Virus record (IMG/VR): IMGVR_UViG_3300019093_001318
Coordinates: 1-41,764 of that record
Origin: a virus
DNA: 41,764 nucleotides
Reading direction: 5' to 3' (one strand)
Below, piece by piece: positions 37,783 to 41,764 of the stretch. Both the position numbers and the translations under genes were made by a program. The stretch's first letter is position 1. Each line of letters starts with the position of its first letter. The notes under the pieces were generated by a model, which did no database searches, was not told the origin of the DNA, and was given only the letters and a program-made list of their open reading frames with translations.

Positions 37783-39412
37783 AAACAACTCTGTCTATAA
37801 ATGATTGAGGCAGCTTTGCACGTGATCTTTTCAGCGTATTAACAATGTTACCATCAAGTATGTAGGTAGTGGAAAAATCATTCTTACTTCTAGTTGCCCT
37901 TCCACAAGCTTGCACCAATGTGTTTAGCATCTTATTCTCATACCAATCTTTATCAGAATCAAACAACTTCTTGACACGCTTCACAGACAATGGAGGGAAT
38001 GGCAGTTTAACAATGATTTGAAACCGTGCAAGATCATCCTTGAGATCCACACCATAACACAAAGAAGGGGAAACTAAAATTGTGGGCAGGTCAGTGCTAT
38101 GATGTTCTTTGAGAATAGATTCATTGGTTGATGTTTCATCTCTGAATAAAAATCTTTTGTCGCTGTTGAGCTTGTCTCTCAATATGTTTGTAATTTCCAG
38201 GCTGTGTGTATGTATGATGCCTTTGTCAGTCTTATGGTGTTCTGCTATGGCTTTGATCTGCAAAGCTATATCAGGCAGAATAACTTTATAATTCTTATAG
38301 TTTAGCTTGTTCTTTGATGTCACATGGATTGGAGATTTGTCAGCACTGAACTCACTCTCCACTTCCACATATTCATAATCTGCTATGCCTAGATTTTTTG
38401 CAAAATTCTTGTGGTCAATGATGGTTGCTGACATCAAGAGAATCTTATCACCATAATCAAAGATGTGCTTGGTAAGACGATCAATCTTCAAAGGGGTGAA
38501 CACAGCTTTCTTGGAGTCCTTGTCAATTGTGAATTCACAATCACTCCACAGAGTATCAACCATTAGCAAAGCACTTACAAGGTTTTTCAGATAGATAAGC
38601 TTTATCTTTTCTGATTGTGTGTATCCTTTTGGTTTTTTACCAACTGTGGCAGTGAGAGCATTTATCTTTTCATTCACACCTTCAAGCAGCTCACATATCC
38701 AGGCTCTTGCCTTCTCGTAGCTCTCTGTTGTAAGCACTTTGTATGGTATGTTATAGTTCTTGAGTCTTTCGTAGTTAATCTCTGCAGAGAACCGGGTAAC
38801 CAATTCCTCTTCAAGCTCTGAAGCTTCATCACAGATGATAAAGTTTTTGCGCTTGATGTGACTGGGCAGTGCCATGAACATCTTGTAGTTTAAGGCAGCA
38901 AATGGTGATAGCAGAGCAGTGTTTCTTGCATTGTAATATGAACATCTGTTCTGCTTGCAGCAATCATCCTTGAGTGAGCTCACAGATAGGCAGGGTGCAG
39001 TTTCCACATCAAAATTTGGATCTACATCACATATGTAGTTTGTTTTGCCTTTGAGAATGTTGGTATCAGGAAACAGAGACAGATATTGATCTTGAAGGGA
39101 TTTGGTTATGGTCAGTACAAATGTACCAAAAGGTGGTTGAGCTAGGCATTCTGCTTCACTAGTGTAGCTGCCTGTGTAATCCTGTTTGTATGCATTATAA
39201 CTCTTGATGAGATTTGTAAACTCTTGTGTTGGCTGCTGACCCAATCCAGAAAGTGTTTTTGATAAAAAACTCTTACCTGATCCTGTTGGAGCACAAGCAA
39301 TAACATATTTCTTACCTCTGCCAAACGCGCTCTCCACTTTCTCAATCAATTTTACTTGTTGTGTAGAGGGGCTATAGTTACCAGGAAAATGATTTAAGTA
39401 TTTACTAAGCAC
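37781..39412 (-). CDS. XPD/DinG-type superfamily 2 helicase with Fe-S cysteines
   Basis: A 543-residue protein starting at GTG. Walker A is APTGSGKS (41-48); the DEAH-box equivalent is CDEASELEEE (from residue 194), so DEAH reads DEAS. Four cysteines between them (C128, C141, C151 or C152, C157) are placed like the Fe-S cluster of XPD/DinG helicases. Motifs LLMSATI and QACGRATRS (motif VI) complete the core. Such enzymes unwind DNA 5'-3', often at D-loops or R-loops; the phage role may be repair, recombination or replication. A TATAAT lies 6 nt upstream. Confidence 0.85.
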   Translation of the reverse strand: MLSKYLNHFPGNYSPSTQQVKLIEKVESAFGRGKKYVIACAPTGSGKSFLSKTLSGLGQQPTQEFTNLIKSYNAYKQDYTGSYTSEAECLAQPPFGTFVLTITKSLQDQYLSLFPDTNILKGKTNYICDVDPNFDVETAPCLSVSSLKDDCCKQNRCSYYNARNTALLSPFAALNYKMFMALPSHIKRKNFIICDEASELEEELVTRFSAEINYERLKNYNIPYKVLTTESYEKARAWICELLEGVNEKINALTATVGKKPKGYTQSEKIKLIYLKNLVSALLMVDTLWSDCEFTIDKDSKKAVFTPLKIDRLTKHIFDYGDKILLMSATIIDHKNFAKNLGIADYEYVEVESEFSADKSPIHVTSKNKLNYKNYKVILPDIALQIKAIAEHHKTDKGIIHTHSLEITNILRDKLNSDKRFLFRDETSTNESILKEHHSTDLPTILVSPSLCYGVDLKDDLARFQIIVKLPFPPLSVKRVKKLFDSDKDWYENKMLNTLVQACGRATRSKNDFSTTYILDGNIVNTLKRSRAKLPQSFIDRVV

Positions 39413-39418
39413 AAATCT

Positions 39419-39424
39419 ATTATA
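39419..39424 (-). promoter_or_regulatory. -10-type TATAAT, 6 nt before GTG at 39412
   Basis: Minus strand reads TATAAT-AGATTT-GTG. The -35 region (TTTATA with a 16-bp spacer) is weak. Confidence 0.45.
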
Positions 39425-39439
39425 GTATAGTTTTTATGT

Positions 39440-39790
39440 TTATAAAGAGAATCTTAAAACTAATTTCTTATTGAAGAGTTTTGAGGGTTTCCTAAAACCT
39501 TTGAAAACATTGATACAGGCCAGTGTATTGGGATTATTTTTTTGAAAGGTATCAATCGTATAGTCAAGAGTTATTGAAGTGTCATCAGCTTCCAGATTGA
39601 AGGGATATGGTACCTCATACAGTATATTTTTGTTCTTAGTATCAGAGAAGAGAGTAAAGTTACAATAAAAATCTTTAATACAGAAAAGTATTAGCTTTCC
39701 AGATTTTATTACTTTTCTCTCAACAACAAATTCAATACGCTTTTGTAGCGCATTAGAGATTTCCTTTTCTATTATATCGGGGGATATCAT
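39440..39790 (-). CDS. Hypothetical protein
   Basis: A 116-residue protein, MISPDIIEKEISNALQKRIE..., with a mixed alpha/beta pattern. It overlaps the preceding gene by ATGA, so it is likely co-translated with it in the DUF366-clamp loader-co-chaperonin operon. No family recognised. Confidence 0.55.
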   Translation of the reverse strand: MISPDIIEKEISNALQKRIEFVVERKVIKSGKLILFCIKDFYCNFTLFSDTKNKNILYEVPYPFNLEADDTSITLDYTIDTFQKNNPNTLACINVFKGFRKPSKLFNKKLVLRFSL

Positions 39791-40164
39791 TTGTTCATGA
39801 AATTCATTTTTTGCTGCGATGAAAGTCTGGCCAATTTTTCATTGAAGAATTTCCAGAATTCTTTATTAGCGGGTATGACGGAGATCAAATTGCATGCAGC
39901 CATGTTGATACATCTGTAATCCTGCATAAAGATATCCCAGGTTATTAATACATTTCTCTCTATCATATTAACCTTGGGTGGTGATTTTGGGGCTCTATAA
40001 TTCAATGCTATGCGCCCTTCAGGGCTGTTAAGCAAAGGAAAACTGCTGGTACAGAGCATTCTGCGTGTTGGTGGAAAACCTGGCTTCTGTCTTTTTCGAA
40101 AAAACTTAATCTCTGTAACATTGCTCATGAGTAATGTCTTTAATGTGGACAAAGACGTCTTCAT
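39787..40164 (-). CDS. SH3-like beta-barrel hypothetical protein
   Basis: A 125-residue protein. TEIKFFRKRQKPGFPPTRRMLCTS and NVLITWDIFMQDYRCINM follow the pattern of small phage SH3-barrel proteins (V-x-F-x-K...R-x-M-x-C-T ... WD-x-x-x-x-x-R), but this is a loose match. The ATG at 40164 is 5 nt after the co-chaperonin stop; a second ATG (residue 13) is possible. Role unknown. Confidence 0.5.
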   Translation of the reverse strand: MKTSLSTLKTLLMSNVTEIKFFRKRQKPGFPPTRRMLCTSSFPLLNSPEGRIALNYRAPKSPPKVNMIERNVLITWDIFMQDYRCINMAACNLISVIPANKEFWKFFNEKLARLSSQQKMNFMNK

Positions 40165-40169
40165 TGAGC

Positions 40170-40613
40170 TTAACTGCGCTTCTTTAGAACTGCAGCAGCA
40201 ACTGTGTTGTCTTCTTTTTTAATTGAACAAACTCCAAAGATGCGCTGCTCATTTAAAAATAAACCTTTCTTCAGGGTACCATAATCATCGATATCAAGGT
40301 TTGAAACTGGCACTCCTAGGTTGTTAGGGAAGCATACAAAGTCACCTGTTTTAACATATTTGGCATTTGGTCCACATAGAATTACTTCACCAATTCTCCA
40401 TGCTTTTGTATCGACATTGATAGGCACAACAATGCCGTTGCGCATTATTGATGTACCATCTTCTGTTTCATCAACATATTTGACAAGTAGCACATCATCA
40501 AGCACTGCTTTTAGGTTATATCCATAGAATACAGAGTTAAATGAATTCTTGGGCAGTTCCGCGAGGTCTATTAGGTGCTTCTGAGTAGGTAGGAGATCAA
40601 TGTCATATGCCAT
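40170..40613 (-). CDS. GroES/gp31-like co-chaperonin
   Basis: A 147-residue protein. After a ~32-residue N-terminal extension, NLKAVLDDVLLVKYVDETEDG...RNGIVVPINVDTKAWRIGEVILCGPNAKYVKTGDFVCFP follows the GroES beta-barrel, with a mobile-loop-like stretch around MRNGIVVP. GroES (97 residues) and T4 gp31 (111) are shorter. In T4 gp31 replaces GroES to fold gp23, and a gp23-type capsid is present here, so the same role is likely. Confidence 0.7.
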   Translation of the reverse strand: MAYDIDLLPTQKHLIDLAELPKNSFNSVFYGYNLKAVLDDVLLVKYVDETEDGTSIMRNGIVVPINVDTKAWRIGEVILCGPNAKYVKTGDFVCFPNNLGVPVSNLDIDDYGTLKKGLFLNEQRIFGVCSIKKEDNTVAAAVLKKRS

Positions 40614-40617
40614 GTTA

Positions 40618-41001
40618 TTATATTACGCTCTTCAAGGCGGTATTCAACATACTTTTATAGAGCATTGCTTCCCGTTGAGATATCTCAAGTGAATTTGCAA
40701 TAAGTGTAGTATTGACATCTTCATCAGTTTTTTCTGCAGGTTTAGTTTTTTTTATATAAAAAATCTTCTTTTGTTTGACCTTTGGAAATACATGTAAGAA
40801 TAGATTGAAGATATCTGCCTTTTCTGCACTGAACTGATAGTACTTGTTGAGTATGTTGCAGTATAATGTTAGAGTATTTGAGTACATACTTGCCCATCTG
40901 TTGAGCATATAAGGTGTGAATATGCTTTCACTATCTATGTTATTAAAGCTTGCCTTACTCTTAGTGAATAAGATGTCTTTAATAAAATCAAAAATTGTCA
41001 T
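40618..41001 (-). CDS. Clamp-loader small subunit, T4 gp62-like
   Basis: A 127-residue protein. IFTPYMLNRWASMYSNTLTLYCNILN (about 27-52) compares with the gp62 segment [24 protein letters not shown], and the C-terminal IANSLEISQREAMLYKSML with LAKRYQVNTNDAINYKSIL. T4 gp62 is 187 residues, so this is a short form, as in cyanophages. It works with gp44 to load the gp45 clamp; those genes are probably outside the window. It starts in an ATGA overlap with the DUF366-like gene. Confidence 0.72.
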   Translation of the reverse strand: MTIFDFIKDILFTKSKASFNNIDSESIFTPYMLNRWASMYSNTLTLYCNILNKYYQFSAEKADIFNLFLHVFPKVKQKKIFYIKKTKPAEKTDEDVNTTLIANSLEISQREAMLYKSMLNTALKSVI

Positions 41002-41585
41002 GTAATAACTTTTGATGTTGCAATAAAGATATCATCATTCAATGCGTAGAACAGATTGACTACCTCTTGCATGAAAAGAGTTGCTTGTTCATCAGTGAGT
41101 TGTGTTGAGTAAGCAAAAGCTGGTGCCTTTTTACCCGCATTAATATTAATTCCTGTATGACCCATCGCAATATTATTTTTTGAATAGGTAATACTCACAC
41201 TACACTTTCCTTTTTGCTGAGTAATGCCGCCTTGCGCATGCTCTTTGTGCACAATCAAATCATCACCATCAACTTCAATGGGTGCTTTGATGAATCTATT
41301 GCTGAGAATGTTGGCAATCTGTGTATTAAACAGTCTCTGCCACGCAACGGCGCCAAATGGATCAAGATATGGTATCTCCCACAAAAAATTAATAGCATCA
41401 TCACTGTAAATATAGTCATTGTTGAGAACATCCTCACTATCTATCATGCCTTCTAGTTCAACTTTCATCGGTGCTCTGAAAGCTATGATATTACCAATTG
41501 GTAAAGTTTTATCTCTAAAGAATTTGTATGCAAATCGGGAGTGTAGGATCTTGCCATCGTAAACCTTAATATCTTTTATAATCAT
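40998..41585 (-). CDS. DUF366-like protein
   Basis: A 195-residue protein. The pattern YDGKILHSRFAYKFF (9-23), IIAFRAPMKV, MIDSEDVLNNDYIYSDDAINFLWE (about 47-70) and IAMGHTGININ matches DUF366 proteins, which occur in archaea and in T4-like marine phages; no function is established. It leads the operon, with a sigma70-type promoter 6 nt before the ATG. Confidence 0.65.
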   Translation of the reverse strand: MIIKDIKVYDGKILHSRFAYKFFRDKTLPIGNIIAFRAPMKVELEGMIDSEDVLNNDYIYSDDAINFLWEIPYLDPFGAVAWQRLFNTQIANILSNRFIKAPIEVDGDDLIVHKEHAQGGITQQKGKCSVSITYSKNNIAMGHTGININAGKKAPAFAYSTQLTDEQATLFMQEVVNLFYALNDDIFIATSKVIT

Positions 41586-41591
41586 AAGGTA

Positions 41592-41619
41592 ATTATAGTA
41601 TATGAATATTATTTTACAA
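41592..41619 (-). promoter_or_regulatory. Sigma70-type promoter, 6 nt before the start at 41585
   Basis: Minus strand reads TTGTAA (41614-41619), 16-bp spacer, TATAAT (41592-41597), TACCTT, ATG. It overlaps the end of the upstream gene and probably drives the DUF366, clamp-loader and co-chaperonin genes early. Confidence 0.6.
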
Positions 41620-41764
41620 GTACTATTAAATTATTGTCAAAAGAATTTGTTGGATGCGGAAGCTGAAATATGCGCCCTGTCTTTAAATTATTTTTCTGAA
41701 AAAACTCATCAGTAAGCAGAGGCTTAAACTTGTTAATAATCTCCTCATATACATCTTCTATGAT
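41609..41764 (-). CDS. C-terminus of a hypothetical protein, cut by the window edge
   Basis: The minus strand encodes 51 residues up to TAA at 41609, beginning IIEDVYEEIINKFKPLLTDE and ending DNNLIVLVK. The frame is open to the window edge, so the start lies beyond 41764. Too little is present to name a family. Confidence 0.6.
   Translation of the reverse strand: MIEDVYEEIINKFKPLLTDEFFQKNNLKTGRIFQLPHPTNSFDNNLIVLVK

Noticed and set aside
1-41764. tRNA and rRNA genes
   Set aside because: I looked for T-loop (GGTTCRANYCC) and cloverleaf patterns on both strands and saw none that could be supported; a dedicated tRNA search was not possible.

Overview
The window is about 42 kb of an AT-rich, tightly packed genome of a tailed phage of the T4 superfamily. 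A T4-type morphogenesis block (homologues of gp15, portal gp20, neck gp13, head-completion gp4, prohead protease gp21, scaffold gp22, major capsid gp23 and baseplate hub gp5) sits with a gp62-like clamp-loader subunit, a GroES/gp31-like co-chaperonin, an XPD/DinG-type helicase and an aerobic ribonucleotide reductase. The host cannot be read directly. Some small genes (a CxxC zinc-ribbon protein, a DUF4032-like protein, glycine-zipper proteins ending in an 'SPxS...P' motif) remind me of Verrucomicrobiota-type proteins, and Shine-Dalgarno sites are almost absent, but this is weak inference.

Layout. (1) 270-9221, mostly minus strand, is an accessory virion-surface region. Four proteins share a ~25-residue N-terminal module (MPxVPNxxDLQRAQRxASDRLS) joined, often through Thr-Pro linkers, to different cargo: an unknown domain, an LCIB-type carbonic-anhydrase-like domain, an RCC1 propeller plus a cupredoxin, and repeated beta domains plus a second cupredoxin. 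A chymotrypsin-fold protease is translationally coupled to one of them. Two small exported glycine-zipper proteins are inserted on the plus strand. (2) 9268-15054 holds an ATP-grasp ligase, two lipoproteins, a holin-like protein, an H1-like basic protein, a phosphoribosyltransferase and three cell-wall proteins (GH108, 3D domain, GH24). (3) 15029-17226 has a fibre-like protein and small genes. (4) 17281-20835 is nrdA-nrdB plus a small gene. (5) 21119-23935 is the gp5 hub. (6) 23971-29252, plus strand, is a nucleotide and modification operon: a TGT/DpdA-like protein, a formyltransferase, GMP reductase, an Nmad1-like protein, an Ig-like virion protein, a P-loop kinase and QueF. Together DpdA-like and QueF suggest 7-deazaguanine (preQ1-type) DNA modification. 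(7) 29253-37769, minus strand, is the capsid and neck block. (8) 37781-41764, minus strand, holds the helicase, co-chaperonin, clamp loader and a DUF366-like gene.

Two themes run through the window. First, a T4-type late promoter (consensus NTAAATA) or a sigma70-type TATAAT lies 5-7 nt upstream of the start codon of most operon-leading genes, so transcripts would begin at or next to the start codon. Downstream genes are joined by ATGA, TTGA or TAATG overlaps, which implies leaderless first genes followed by coupled translation. Second, the virion carries modular, apparently enzymatic or metal-binding decorations on a common anchor. The scaffold gene gp22 is split by a one-base frameshift that looks like a sequencing or assembly error or a real lesion.
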